Assembly: GCF_000255295.1 (NCBI RefSeq)
Contig: NC_017030.1
Span: 6,608,328 to 6,672,327 of the forward strand
Direction of reading: 5' to 3'
DNA length: 64,000 bases
Source of the DNA: Corallococcus coralloides DSM 2259
Lineage (GTDB): Bacteria; Myxococcota; Myxococcia; Myxococcales; Myxococcaceae
Shown: positions 8,436 to 17,574 of the stretch, piece after piece
Numbering within the stretch: the first letter of the stretch is position 1
Layout of the letters: the number at the start of each line of letters is the position of its first letter
Program-made: the position numbers and the translations under genes
Notes under the pieces: model-generated
Databases searched by the model: none
Told to the model about the DNA's origin: nothing
What the model saw: only the letters and a program-made list of their open reading frames with translations

Positions 8436-11314
8436 CGCTTCGCGTGGGTCGCTTTCGCGCGTGCACGCCGGAGCTGAACAATCACCCCGACCAACAGCCA
8501 GAGCCCGGAGGCCGTTCCCGCGCCGGCCCCGCATCCGCAGCCGCTGTCCGCCTTGGGGGAATAGTCGTTCGGGAGCGTTGGAACGACCGTGGGTTCCGGC
8601 GGAGGAGGAGGCGGAGGCGGCTGCACGGGCGGATGCGGATCCACCTCCCGCACCGCCACGCAGGACGACAGCGGCCGGGGGCTGACCCCGGGCGTCACGT
8701 CCGCGTCGGGCAGGGCCGGCGCCTGGGCGACGATTCCCGAGCGCACCAGGAACGCGCCCACCAGCCGCGAACGCTCACGATTGGACGCAAGGCCCTCGAA
8801 CGGGAAGCCCAGCACCAGCACCTGGCCCGCGGGCGCCGTGCCCGCGGAGTGCACGCCCGCGCCCAGCGACGTGCCGGTGTAGCGCAGCACGTCCGCGCCG
8901 CCGCCCGTGGGCGCCAGCACGTCCGTCACCCCCACCGGGTAGGCGCCGAGCGTCCCATCCGCCAGCGGCGTGGCCGCCAGGTCCGCGAGGAGCCCGCCCG
9001 CCGAGCCTTCCACCCGGGCCGCCGGCGCCCCCTCCGCGAGGGACGCCCGGAGGATGTCCGTGAGGAACAGCTTGTCGTCCGCGCTCCCCGCCGCGAGCGT
9101 GGACACCGTGCGTCCACCCGACAGCATCAGGTGCCCGCCCCCGGTGACGAACGCGCGCAGGGCGTCCTGCTCCGTCCGAGTCAGGCCCGCGCCCCCCACG
9201 CCTCCGCGCCCGGTGGACCAGTCCACCAGCCGGTAGCCCGTGGGCGACACCAGCCCCGCCGCCACCGCGTTGCCCGTCGCGCTGTCGAAGGCCACCGCCG
9301 ACTGCGCGAACGCCGCGCCGTGCTGGCGCAGGTAGCTGCCGTCGTTCATCGCCTCCAGGTAGACGCGCAGCGGGGCCTCCAGGTCGTACGGCGTCTCCAG
9401 CTCCTCGCCGCACGCCACCGTCGCGTCCAGCCGCTCGTACGCGTTGACCATCAGCACTGGCGCGGTGGCCCCCACCCGCACGCCCACCGTGGCGGACGGG
9501 AAGGACTCGCCGCCCGCGTTCACCGCCGCCACGCGGAAGTAGCGCAGCGTGCCGGGCGACAGCGTGACGGTGGCCGACGTGTTCTGGACCTCCGTACCCT
9601 CGTCCCAGCCGAAGCCGTCCGCGCTCTGGTAGAGCCGGTAGGCCGTGGGGGCGTCGCGGCCCTCCTCCGACGCGACCTGCGGGGGCGCGGTCCACTTCAC
9701 CTCCACCGCTCCGGGCGTCGCGTTGCGCGCCACCACCGCTCCCGGCGTCTCCGGCGGCAGGTGCACCGCCGCACCGTCGCGGGTCGCGAAGTACTTGATG
9801 AGGCCCTGGGTGATGGCGCGCGCGGCCACGTGGCGGACGCGGGCCTCCTTGAGGTTCGCGGCGTCCGTCGTGTTGTCGTGGTACGCCATCTCCAGGAGCA
9901 CGCTGGGCATCTCCGGGTTGTGCGTGGGGTTCACCTCGCCCAGGTTCGCCGAGCGCAGGGCACGCACCCGCCAGTTCGGATCCACCTCGCGCTTCAGGTC
10001 CGTTTCAAGCTGCGACAGGAGCGCTCGCGCCATCACGTCGCTGTCCTTCACGCCGGTGAAGTTGAGCGTGCCGTCCACCGGGTTGGGCCCGTAGACGTAG
10101 CCCTCCGTCCCCCGAATCGTGCCGGACGTGCCCGCGTTGGTGTGCCACGCGACGTAGACGGCGTCCTCGCCCTCCTCGTGCAGCCACGCGGCGAAGCGTG
10201 GCCGGGACGTCACGTCCGCGTTGCGCTCGTTGGACAGCGCGTTGGCCCCCGACGGCGCGTACACGCTGAAGGGTGCCCCGCTGTACTGCACGTGGTAGCG
10301 CCCGCTCTCCTCGAAGCGCGGACGCAAGAGCGGCCCCTGCGCCGCGTCACCCATCAGGCCCCGTCCACCGCCCAGCCGCACCGCGTCCACGGACAGCGTC
10401 GCGCCCGTGCCCTGCGCCGAGTCGTTCTCCAGCACCACCGCGCCGGACTCCGGGTGCTGCCCCGCCTTGAAGTAGAAGCGGCCCAGCAGTACCCACGTCC
10501 CGCCGTGGCGCTGCTGGTTCACCCGGAAGTGGCTCTCTCCACCCGCGTGCTTCACCACGTAGTGCGCGTCCGTCGCGCGCGTGGGGTCGGAGCCGTAGGA
10601 GACGTAGACGTTGTAGGCCGCGTCCGCCGGCACGGCCGGCGTCCACGTCGCCCTCGCGGTGGAGGTGGCCGCCGTGTCCAGCGTGCGCGTGGTGCCCAGC
10701 GTGAAGGGCTCCACCCCGTTGCCCATGGGCACGGGCGGAGGCGCCCAGCCCTTCTGCTCGGAGGTGTGGAAGCGCGCGGCGTCCCCGCTCTCCACGTAGC
10801 CCGTGCCGCCGTTGTCCACGGTGGCGATGAGCGGGTTCAGGTCCGTCTCACGCACGGACACCACCGTGGCGCCCGCCGCCATCAGCATGGGCTGCAGCTC
10901 CTGCGACACCACCTCCACGGAGATGAAGTCCTCCACCACGCCCCAGGTGTTGGGCCGCTGCGTCGCCCAGCGCTTCAGCCCGTTGTCGCGATAGAAGCCG
11001 TGGCCCGGGCTCAGGTAGATGACCTTGCCGGACAGCGCGCCCTCGCCCCTGCGCGTCTGCGGCACGCCCGCGGCCTTCACGTTGGACTTCGCGGCTCGCG
11101 TCTCACGCCGCACCACGGCGGGCGCGTCCGGCGCCAGGCGGCGCTGCTCGTGCTCGCGGGGGGCCGGAGCTGGCAGGTATTGAACACCCGGCGGCTCCAA
11201 CCCCAGGTCGTCGCCTTCAAACGCTTCGGGAGTGCCCTGCGCGTGAGCGAGGACGGAGGTGCACAGCAGGGTCAGCGCCAGCGAGCGCGACCAGGACGGA
11301 AGGAACGTTCGCAT
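8432..11314 (-). CDS. Secreted N-acetylmuramoyl-L-alanine amidase with golvesin-like, FnIII and MYXO-CTERM regions
   Basis: The 960-aa protein has a signal peptide (1-27, ending AHAQ). An Amidase_3 zinc-hydrolase fold begins near 98 (LSPGHG) and continues with an AWHTNAG His and an LLEMAYHDN Glu. A golvesin C-terminal-like beta domain (about 210-320, with YVSY and HYVV strands and a C-terminal DAVRLGGG) is inserted between the amidase halves. Downstream are a fibronectin-III-like segment (about 525-620) and an alpha/beta region (about 640-870). A Pro-rich linker leads to a Cys-rich GCGCGAG motif, a TM helix and an Arg/Lys-rich end, the MYXO-CTERM surface-sorting signal. The expected role is cleaving the peptide from MurNAc in peptidoglycan. 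ATG 11314 is preferred to the GTG one codon upstream because it gives the natural signal peptide. Confidence 0.9.
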   Translation of the reverse strand: MRTFLPSWSRSLALTLLCTSVLAHAQGTPEAFEGDDLGLEPPGVQYLPAPAPREHEQRRLAPDAPAVVRRETRAAKSNVKAAGVPQTRRGEGALSGKVIYLSPGHGFYRDNGLKRWATQRPNTWGVVEDFISVEVVSQELQPMLMAAGATVVSVRETDLNPLIATVDNGGTGYVESGDAARFHTSEQKGWAPPPVPMGNGVEPFTLGTTRTLDTAATSTARATWTPAVPADAAYNVYVSYGSDPTRATDAHYVVKHAGGESHFRVNQQRHGGTWVLLGRFYFKAGQHPESGAVVLENDSAQGTGATLSVDAVRLGGGRGLMGDAAQGPLLRPRFEESGRYHVQYSGAPFSVYAPSGANALSNERNADVTSRPRFAAWLHEEGEDAVYVAWHTNAGTSGTIRGTEGYVYGPNPVDGTLNFTGVKDSDVMARALLSQLETDLKREVDPNWRVRALRSANLGEVNPTHNPEMPSVLLEMAYHDNTTDAANLKEARVRHVAARAITQGLIKYFATRDGAAVHLPPETPGAVVARNATPGAVEVKWTAPPQVASEEGRDAPTAYRLYQSADGFGWDEGTEVQNTSATVTLSPGTLRYFRVAAVNAGGESFPSATVGVRVGATAPVLMVNAYERLDATVACGEELETPYDLEAPLRVYLEAMNDGSYLRQHGAAFAQSAVAFDSATGNAVAAGLVSPTGYRLVDWSTGRGGVGGAGLTRTEQDALRAFVTGGGHLMLSGGRTVSTLAAGSADDKLFLTDILRASLAEGAPAARVEGSAGGLLADLAATPLADGTLGAYPVGVTDVLAPTGGGADVLRYTGTSLGAGVHSAGTAPAGQVLVLGFPFEGLASNRERSRLVGAFLVRSGIVAQAPALPDADVTPGVSPRPLSSCVAVREVDPHPPVQPPPPPPPPEPTVVPTLPNDYSPKADSGCGCGAGAGTASGLWLLVGVIVQLRRARAKATHAKR

Positions 11315-11394
11315 CACGCGGTCGACCTTACCCCTTCACTCCCCCGCTTCAATCGGACCCGTGGGTGCTAGCCTGCCCACCCCTTCACCTTCCG

Positions 11395-12039
11395 ATGACC
11401 GTTCCTGTATCCCCTCGTCCCCAGTTTCCCTCCCGCCGCAGCAACGGCCTGTTCGCTTCGTTCGGACATGCGTGGGCAGGGCTCATCCACACCGTGGCCT
11501 GGCAGCGCAACATGCGCATCCACCTCATCTCCGGCGTGCTCGTCGGGCTGGTGGGCAGCGGCATCCCGCTGGGGCTCGCGGAGAAGGTCACGCTCATCTT
11601 CTGCGTGCTGCTCATCTTCTTCGCGGAGATCCTGAACAGCGCGCTGGAGCAGTTGGTGGACCTGGCCGTGCAGCAGTTCGACGAGAAGGCCCGGCTCACC
11701 AAGGACGCGGCTGCGGCGGGCGTGCTCGTGCTCGCGGGCGGCACGGTCGTCATCTTCGCCGCCATCCTGATCAACTACTGGGAGACGGTGCGAACCAGCA
11801 CGGACGCCATCTTCCGGCAGGTCGCGCTGGGGCTACCGCTGGCCGGCTGCGCCACGGTGCTCGTGCTGCCGCAACCCAGGCCCGCCGCCGTGGACGTGCT
11901 CGCGTTCCTGCTGGCCATGGGCCTGCTCGCGCTGACGGCGCCCACGTCCGCGAGCCTCGTCTTCACCGCGCTCACCGCCGCGCTGCTCGTCATCGCCGCA
12001 GCGGCAGCCCGCGAGCGCCGTCGCCACCCCCAGCCCTGA
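11395..12039 (+). CDS. Diacylglycerol kinase (DgkA)-family membrane kinase with extra C-terminal TM region
   Basis: The first about 130 residues match the small integral-membrane lipid kinase family: an amphipathic N-terminus, helices near 38-60 and 63-80, and the signature AEILNSALEQLVDL carrying the catalytic Glu/Asn. DgkA phosphorylates diacylglycerol and Gram-positive relatives phosphorylate undecaprenol; the substrate is not predictable. A second hydrophobic block (about 145-205) adds roughly three predicted helices beyond a standard DgkA and may have a separate role. ATG 11395 is preferred to a GTG 30 bases upstream. It is divergent from the amidase gene. Confidence 0.82.
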   Translation: MTVPVSPRPQFPSRRSNGLFASFGHAWAGLIHTVAWQRNMRIHLISGVLVGLVGSGIPLGLAEKVTLIFCVLLIFFAEILNSALEQLVDLAVQQFDEKARLTKDAAAAGVLVLAGGTVVIFAAILINYWETVRTSTDAIFRQVALGLPLAGCATVLVLPQPRPAAVDVLAFLLAMGLLALTAPTSASLVFTALTAALLVIAAAAARERRRHPQP

Positions 12040-12173
12040 AGGCCCGAGGACGACCCGTCAATGACCGTGCGGGCGAATTCTGCTCGAGCTCCCATCACCT
12101 CGCGGGTGGGGCGCCCGGAACCAGTCCGGAGCCCGCTCACCCGCGGAGGGTCGATGCAGGGGATTCTAAGGGC

Positions 12174-12386
12174 CTACGCGCGCTGCTGAAAGCCCGCCCC
12201 GGAGTCGGGGGCTGGCGTCGACTGGGCGGCAGCAACCGCCTTGTCGCCTTCCTTCAGGTCGGTCGTCACGAGCTCCAGGAGCTCCGTGGCGATGCCGATG
12301 ACCTGGTGCGGCGTGTAACCGCTTGCGCGCAGCTGGTTGAAGAACGTGCGCGCGAGGATGCGGGTGCCCTTCTGGTCGGTGCTCAC
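12174..12386 (-). CDS. Small conserved-looking hypothetical protein (70 aa)
   Basis: Not recognised. GTG at 12386 is chosen because GGAGG (12399-12395) lies 8 bases upstream; a GTG at 12413 is possible but lacks a ribosome site. The protein is mostly helical (RILARTFFNQLRASG, ELLELVTTDLK) with a disordered Ala/Pro/Gly end, cytosolic and without Cys. Strong GC bias at third codon positions supports coding. It is convergent with the DgkA gene. Confidence 0.7.
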   Translation of the reverse strand: MSTDQKGTRILARTFFNQLRASGYTPHQVIGIATELLELVTTDLKEGDKAVAAAQSTPAPDSGAGFQQRA

Positions 12387-12706
12387 GGGAATTGCCTCCG
12401 GATTCGACGCCACGTGTCAGGGCGCCGCGTCTACGTGCGGGTCCGGTCTTCAACCTCCGTGCCAGCCGTTCTCTTCCGAACGGATTCTCCAGCAGTCTTC
12501 AGGGGTTGAAGCCCGGAAGTGGACGGCACGGAACGTGGAGTGTGCGAAGGGGGTTACGCACCCGGACGTCCGCTCTGCCTGGAACGGGTTGCCGGGTGCA
12601 TCGGCGGGTACGCACCCACCCCACGGGCCATCTTGTCTTTTCAAGTGCTTGCATTCCCTCCGGGGGGTGGAGCACATACGCGCCCCCATCGAGGAGTCAG
12701 AACACA
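12387..12706. other. Intergenic region between divergent genes
   Basis: 320 bases between the divergent 70-aa protein and FAD dehydrogenase genes. It contains two copies of TACGCACCC (about 12554 and 12609) and a possible weak -35 TTGCAT near 12649. No RNA gene or convincing coding frame was seen. It presumably carries both promoters. Confidence 0.4.
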
Positions 12707-14302
12707 ATGGCGTACCGGGTGAACAACATCGGGCTGTGGCTGGACGAGCCGGAGGAGCTGCTCGGCCAGCGCGCCGCGGAGAAGCTGGGAGTCACCCGGA
12801 GTGACCTCGCCTCCGTGCGGGTGGTGCGCTCGGTGCTGGATGCGCGCAAGAAGGGCAGCCCGCGTTACATCTACACGCTGGAGGTGGAGCTGGCTCCGGG
12901 CCGCAAGGCGCCGCGGCTGCCCCCGGACGTGAGCGAGGCCCCGCCCCCGCCGGACCTGCCGCCGCGCGTGAAGGAGCCGGAGAAGCTGCCGCTCATCATC
13001 GGCACCGGCCCCGCGGGGTTGTTCTGCGCGCTGGGCCTGCTGGAGCGCGGCGTGCGCAGCATCCTGCTGGAGCGCGGCAAGGAAGTGGTGACGCGCCGCA
13101 AGGACGTGGCGAAGCTCATGCGCGACGGGTCGCTCGACCGCGAGAGCAACATGAACTTCGGCGAGGGCGGCGCGGGCGCGTACACGGACGGCAAGCTGTC
13201 CACGCGCATCAACCACCCCATGGTGCGCAAGGTGATTGAAGCCTTCGCGAAGTACGGCGCGCCGGACCACATCCTCATCGAGGGCAAGCCGCACATCGGC
13301 TCCGACCTCTTGCCCGGCGCGGTGGCGAAGCTGCGCGACGAGCTCATCGCGGGCGGCTGCCAGGTGCACTTCGAGCAGCGCGTGGACGACCTGCTCTACC
13401 GCGACGGCCGCGTGGCGGGCGTGAAGATGGCGGACGGGCGCACGCTGGAGAGCGACCGCGTCATCCTGGCGCCGGGCAACTCCGCTCGCGAGCTGTACGA
13501 GCGCTTCGCCGCCGACGGCCGGGTGAGCGTGGAGGCCAAGCCCTTCGCGCTGGGCTTCCGCGCGGAGCACCCGCAGGCGCTGATCAACGGCATCCAGTAC
13601 GGCTCCGCGGCGAAGCACTCCAAGCTGCCGCCCGCGGACTACAAGCTGGCGGAGAACCTGGACGTGGACGGCGAGGTGCGCGGCGTCTACTCGTTCTGCA
13701 TGTGCCCCGGCGGCATCGTGGTGCCCACGCCCACGGAAGAGGGGCTGCAGTGCACCAACGGCATGAGCAACTCGCGGCGCAACGCGAAGTACGCCAACGC
13801 GGGCATCGTCGTGTCCGTGTCCGTCGCGGACTTCGCGCGCGAGGGCTTCCACGGGCCGCTCGCGGGCCTGGAGTTCCAGCGGCACTGGGAGGGCGAGGCC
13901 TACAAGCTGGGCGGAGGCCGCTTCTTCGCGCCCGCGCAGACGATTCCGGACTACCTGGCCGGCCGCGTGAAGAAGGACCCCGGCGACACCAGCTACCGCC
14001 CGGGCCTGGCGCACACGGACCTGAACAAGCTCTTCCCGGAGCGGCTGACGCAGTCGCTCAAGGCGGCGCTGCGCACGTTCGACCGGAAGATGAAGGGCTT
14101 CATCAGCGACGAGGGGAAGCTCATCGGCATCGAGAGCCGGACGTCCTCGCCGGTGCGCATCACCCGGGGTGACGACCTGCAATCCGTGTCCATGCGCGGC
14201 CTGTATCCGGTCGGCGAGGGGTGCGGCTACGCGGGGGGCATCGTGTCCTCCGCCATTGATGGACTGCGCGCCGCTGAGCAGATTGCAACAGAGCTGGCTT
14301 GA
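12707..14302 (+). CDS. FAD-dependent dehydrogenase, uncharacterised COG2509-type
   Basis: The 531-aa protein starts with MAYRVNNI after a GAGGAG site. The N-terminal about 95 residues form a small alpha/beta domain with a Pro-rich linker, followed by the dinucleotide-binding LIIGTGPAGLFCALGLLERG. NFGEGGAGAYTDGKLSTR and a C-terminal YPVGEGCGYAGGIVSSAIDG flavin motif are typical of this family of NAD(FAD)-utilising dehydrogenases. Substrate and physiological role are unknown for the family. The length is normal. The next gene begins with the same MAYRV residues, which seems coincidental. Confidence 0.85.
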   Translation: MAYRVNNIGLWLDEPEELLGQRAAEKLGVTRSDLASVRVVRSVLDARKKGSPRYIYTLEVELAPGRKAPRLPPDVSEAPPPPDLPPRVKEPEKLPLIIGTGPAGLFCALGLLERGVRSILLERGKEVVTRRKDVAKLMRDGSLDRESNMNFGEGGAGAYTDGKLSTRINHPMVRKVIEAFAKYGAPDHILIEGKPHIGSDLLPGAVAKLRDELIAGGCQVHFEQRVDDLLYRDGRVAGVKMADGRTLESDRVILAPGNSARELYERFAADGRVSVEAKPFALGFRAEHPQALINGIQYGSAAKHSKLPPADYKLAENLDVDGEVRGVYSFCMCPGGIVVPTPTEEGLQCTNGMSNSRRNAKYANAGIVVSVSVADFAREGFHGPLAGLEFQRHWEGEAYKLGGGRFFAPAQTIPDYLAGRVKKDPGDTSYRPGLAHTDLNKLFPERLTQSLKAALRTFDRKMKGFISDEGKLIGIESRTSSPVRITRGDDLQSVSMRGLYPVGEGCGYAGGIVSSAIDGLRAAEQIATELA

Positions 14303-14350
14303 GGTCCCCGCCCCCTTCCGGGCAGGGTAGGCCGGGAGGGAGGAAGACCC

Positions 14351-14725
14351 ATGGCGTACCGCGTGCGCAGCCCCGATGGTGAGCTGATGTTCCCCTCGCT
14401 GGGTGACATCGAGCGGGCCTACCTGCAGGGCCTGGTGGACCCGGACGACGAGGTGCGCGAGGACGGCGCGGAGAAGTGGCGCAAGGCGTCCTCGCTGCCC
14501 GCCCTGGCCCGGGCGAAGAGGCCCCATGGCCAGGACACGTCCAAGCGCGCCCAGACGCTCACGGTGGTGGGCGCGGTGGCGGTGGGCGTGCTCGCGCTCG
14601 TGCTGCTCTTCACCGGCACGAACTGGAATGTCCGGATGATGGGCATCGCACTGGCCCTGGTGGTCAGCGGATTGCTCACCCGGGTGACGTTCAAGGCCTA
14701 CAAGCGGCCACCTCCCGTCCTCTAG
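14351..14725 (+). CDS. GYF_2-like domain membrane protein (124 aa)
   Basis: The N-terminal about 55 residues resemble the GYF_2 (DUF4339) type: YRVRSPDGELMFPSLGDIERA...GLVDPDDEVREDG.EKWRKASSLP. In this fold a short prokaryotic domain is thought to bind peptides. Two TM helices follow (about 72-90 and 95-113). It is anchored in the membrane with the domain probably in the cytosol. No function is known. It follows the FAD dehydrogenase by 48 bp. Confidence 0.75.
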   Translation: MAYRVRSPDGELMFPSLGDIERAYLQGLVDPDDEVREDGAEKWRKASSLPALARAKRPHGQDTSKRAQTLTVVGAVAVGVLALVLLFTGTNWNVRMMGIALALVVSGLLTRVTFKAYKRPPPVL

Positions 14726-14852
14726 CGACGCTCCCTCCCCTGCCCTCCGGGGCAGCGGCACGGCCCTCGCCGCCAGCAGGCCCCACACGGCCCATGTTTG
14801 GTGGAAGGCACCCCGCGGGGTGCCCTCCATCGCGCTGGAGGAGGACCGCACC

Positions 14853-15992
14853 TTGCTCAGCACCTACCTGTCCCGAGAAGCCGCTCGCAAGCTTCGCCAT
14901 GGCGCCCCCTGGCTGCGCCGCGAGGACATCATCTCCATGGAAGGCGAGCCGCAGCCCGGCACGCCCATGCAGCTGAAGGACGAGGACGGGCATGTCCTGG
15001 GGCTGGGAGACGTGGACCTCCAGGCTTCGTACGCCGTGCGCCGGCTGGGCCTGCCGGACGAGTCCGTGGAGGGGCTCATCCCCCGCCACGTGCGCCACGC
15101 GTTCGAGCGCCGCGGCCGGCTGGTGGACGACCCGCGCTTCTGCCGCATCGTCAACGATGACGGGGACGGGCTGCCGGGCCTCATCGTGGACCGGTATGAT
15201 CAGCACTTCGTCGTCCAGACGCTCACCCGCTCCATGGACGCGCGGCAGGAGGAGATCACCCGCACGCTGGGAGAGGTGACGGGGGCGGCCTCCGTGCTGC
15301 TTCGCAACGACACGCTCCGGCGCAAGGCGCTGGGCCTGCCCGCGCAGCGCCCGCACGTGATGTACGGCACGCCGCCGCGCTGGTGCCGCCTGCTGGAGAT
15401 GGGCGCGCGCTTCACCGTGGACCTCACCTACGGCCGGGGCACGGGCTATTCGTACGACCACCGCGAGCTGCGCCGCTTCCTGGGACGCACCGGCAACGGG
15501 GACCGGGTGCTGGACGTGGCGTGCAACGTGGGCGGCCTCTTCGTCCACGCGGGGCGGCACGGGGCGAAGCACATCCTCGCCTTCGACGGCAACGCGGACG
15601 CGGCGGACCTGGCGCGGGAGAACGCGGAGGCCAACGGGCTGCTCGGCCGGGTGACGGTGGAACAGGGCGAGCCGCTGGCCGTGCTCCGGGCCCTCAAGGA
15701 CACCTTCGACCTGGTGCTGCTCGACACGCTGGGGGTGGCGTCCGAGGAGGACTTCATCGAACAGGTGCGGCTGGCCCTGCGGCGTACCCGCCATGGCGGA
15801 CGGCTGCTCGTGGTCGGATATCACCCACCGCTGGCGCTGGGCTCGTTCACGGAGTGCGTGGCCACGGCCTGCGAGCAGGAGGCGCGCATCGCATTCCGGC
15901 TGGTACGGATGGGACTGCCGCCGGACCACCCGGCGCCGGTCGGCTCCCCAGGGGCCGAGTACCTGGAGGCGGTGGCGCTCGAGGTGAGCTGA
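14853..15992 (+). CDS. RlmI-like class I SAM-dependent rRNA methyltransferase
   Basis: An N-terminal PUA-like domain (about 1-75) is followed by a middle domain with DGDGLPGLIVDRYD and a Rossmann methyltransferase domain with DVACNVGGLFVHAGRHG (motif I), FDGN (acidic ribose binder) and DLVLLDTLG (motif IV region). This is the architecture of 23S rRNA m5C1962 methyltransferase RlmI and relatives. The classic PP-F/Y motif IV differs here (DTLG), so the exact reaction is uncertain. TTG 14853 is chosen because GGAGGAGG lies 8 bases upstream; an in-frame GTG at 14820 would add 11 residues. Confidence 0.82.
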   Translation: MLSTYLSREAARKLRHGAPWLRREDIISMEGEPQPGTPMQLKDEDGHVLGLGDVDLQASYAVRRLGLPDESVEGLIPRHVRHAFERRGRLVDDPRFCRIVNDDGDGLPGLIVDRYDQHFVVQTLTRSMDARQEEITRTLGEVTGAASVLLRNDTLRRKALGLPAQRPHVMYGTPPRWCRLLEMGARFTVDLTYGRGTGYSYDHRELRRFLGRTGNGDRVLDVACNVGGLFVHAGRHGAKHILAFDGNADAADLARENAEANGLLGRVTVEQGEPLAVLRALKDTFDLVLLDTLGVASEEDFIEQVRLALRRTRHGGRLLVVGYHPPLALGSFTECVATACEQEARIAFRLVRMGLPPDHPAPVGSPGAEYLEAVALEVS

Positions 15993-16048
15993 GGCCCGTG
16001 CTGATTCGCCCTCGACGGGCCCTCCTCGGTGTTAGTGTCCGCGCCGCG

Positions 16049-17569
16049 ATGACAACCGAAAACGAGTCCCAGGCCGCGACCTCTTCCACCCCGGAGGCTT
16101 CCGTCGAGACCGTCCGCAAGGTGTACGCGGCGGACCTGCGCGAGAAGGACCGGGTCAACACCGTCTTCCGCGTCACCAAGAAGGAGAAGGTGAACGCGCG
16201 CAGCGGCAAGGTGTTCCTGTCGCTGTCCCTGGCCGACAAGAGCGGCACGGTGGACGCGCGCGTCTTCGACAAGGTGGACGCGCTCGAACCCGTCTTCCAG
16301 AACGGTGACTACGTCCTCGTGCAGGGCAGCGTCATCGTCTTCCACGGCCGCACCCAGGTCGTCGTGGAGGCCGTGGAGCGGCTGGATCCGGAGCCGCTCG
16401 ACCCCAAGGAGTTCGAGCCGCCCCCTGCCCCGCCCGCCGAGGCGAAGGCCGAGTCCAAGGCCGGCGAAGCGAAGTCCGGCGACGCGAAGGCCGAGTCCAA
16501 GTCCGGCGAAGCGAAGTCCGGCGAAGCGAAGTCCGGCGACGCGAAGCAGGCAGAGGGCAAGTCCGAGCGCCACGAGGGCGGCGGCGGTGGCCCGCGCGCG
16601 GTGGGGCAGATCCGCGAGCTCGTCACCGAGCGCGTCAACGACCCGTTCGTGAAGCAGCTGCTGCTGGCGTTCCTGGACGACGCGCAGGTGTCCTCGGCGC
16701 TGCCGGTGGCTCCTGCCGCCAAGGGCGTGCACCACGCGTGGCGCGGCGGGCTGGCCGAGCACGTCCTGTCGGTGATGCGCCTGACGCTGCGCGTGTCGGA
16801 TCACTACCCCATGGCGGACCGCGACCTGCTCCTGGCCGGCGCGTTCCTGCACGACGTGATGAAGGGCGGCGACGGGGCGTCCGACAAGGGCTTCGACACC
16901 TCCGACGAGGGCCGGCTGGTGGGCCACGCGGTGCTGGCCGCGCAGAAGATCCGCGAGAAGACCCTGGGCATCCCGGGCTTCCCGCCGCTCCTGGAGCAGC
17001 ACCTGACGCACCTGGCGATCTCCCAGTCGGGGGCGTCCGGCGCTCCCGGCGCCAAGGTGCCGGTGACGCTGGAGGCGCAGATCGTCGACACGCTCAGCTC
17101 GCTCGACGCGCGCATCTCCTCGTGGGTGGAGGCCATGCAGCGCGATCCGAACGAGCGCTGGACGGACCACCTGCGCGCGTACGACCGCTCCCTCTGGAAG
17201 GGCTTCGTGCCCACCGGTCGTGGCAGAGCTCCGGTGGAGGGTGGCCGCCGCAAGCACCGCGAGGAGAAGCGCAAGGCGCGCGCCGACAAGGGCCCGCCGT
17301 CCCAGGCTGGCGAGGGCAGCCCCCCCGCCCCCGCGTCCCAGGAGGCCCGTCCGGAGCGTCCGCCGCGGCCTCCCCGCGAGCCCCGCGCCGAGCGTCCGCC
17401 GCGTGAGGACCGGGGTCCCCGCGAGGAGCGCCCCGCCCGTCCGCCGCGCGAGGACCGTCCGCCCCGCGACCCCAAGAGCCTGCCCGGCGAGCTGACCTTC
17501 AAGCCGTTCAGCGCGCTGGCGCCGGCCCCGAAGTCCGGTGGTGAGGGTGGTGGCTCCTCGGAGGGCTGA
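16049..17569 (+). CDS. YhaM-like 3'-5' exoribonuclease: OB-fold plus HD domain with long basic tail
   Basis: The 506-aa protein has an OB-fold nucleic-acid-binding domain (about 25-115), a Lys/Glu/Ser/Gly/Ala repeat linker (about 130-180), an HD phosphohydrolase domain (about 225-385) with HHAWRGGLAEH and FLHDVMK metal ligands, and a Pro/Arg/Glu tail (about 390-480) built of PPREDR/PREER units. OB plus HD is the layout of YhaM/CBF1, which degrades RNA or single-stranded DNA from the 3' end. The linker and tail are much longer than in Bacillus YhaM and could bind RNA. It precedes the next gene by 5 bp, so the two form an operon. Confidence 0.85.
   Translation: MTTENESQAATSSTPEASVETVRKVYAADLREKDRVNTVFRVTKKEKVNARSGKVFLSLSLADKSGTVDARVFDKVDALEPVFQNGDYVLVQGSVIVFHGRTQVVVEAVERLDPEPLDPKEFEPPPAPPAEAKAESKAGEAKSGDAKAESKSGEAKSGEAKSGDAKQAEGKSERHEGGGGGPRAVGQIRELVTERVNDPFVKQLLLAFLDDAQVSSALPVAPAAKGVHHAWRGGLAEHVLSVMRLTLRVSDHYPMADRDLLLAGAFLHDVMKGGDGASDKGFDTSDEGRLVGHAVLAAQKIREKTLGIPGFPPLLEQHLTHLAISQSGASGAPGAKVPVTLEAQIVDTLSSLDARISSWVEAMQRDPNERWTDHLRAYDRSLWKGFVPTGRGRAPVEGGRRKHREEKRKARADKGPPSQAGEGSPPAPASQEARPERPPRPPREPRAERPPREDRGPREERPARPPREDRPPRDPKSLPGELTFKPFSALAPAPKSGGEGGGSSEG
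16441..16560 (+). repeat. In-gene direct repeats coding KSGEA/KSGDA units
   Basis: GCGAAGTCCGGCGA-type units of about 15 bases recur within the YhaM-like gene, in frame, coding the disordered linker. Copy number is likely to vary between strains. Confidence 0.8.
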
Positions 17570-17574
17570 AGTCC

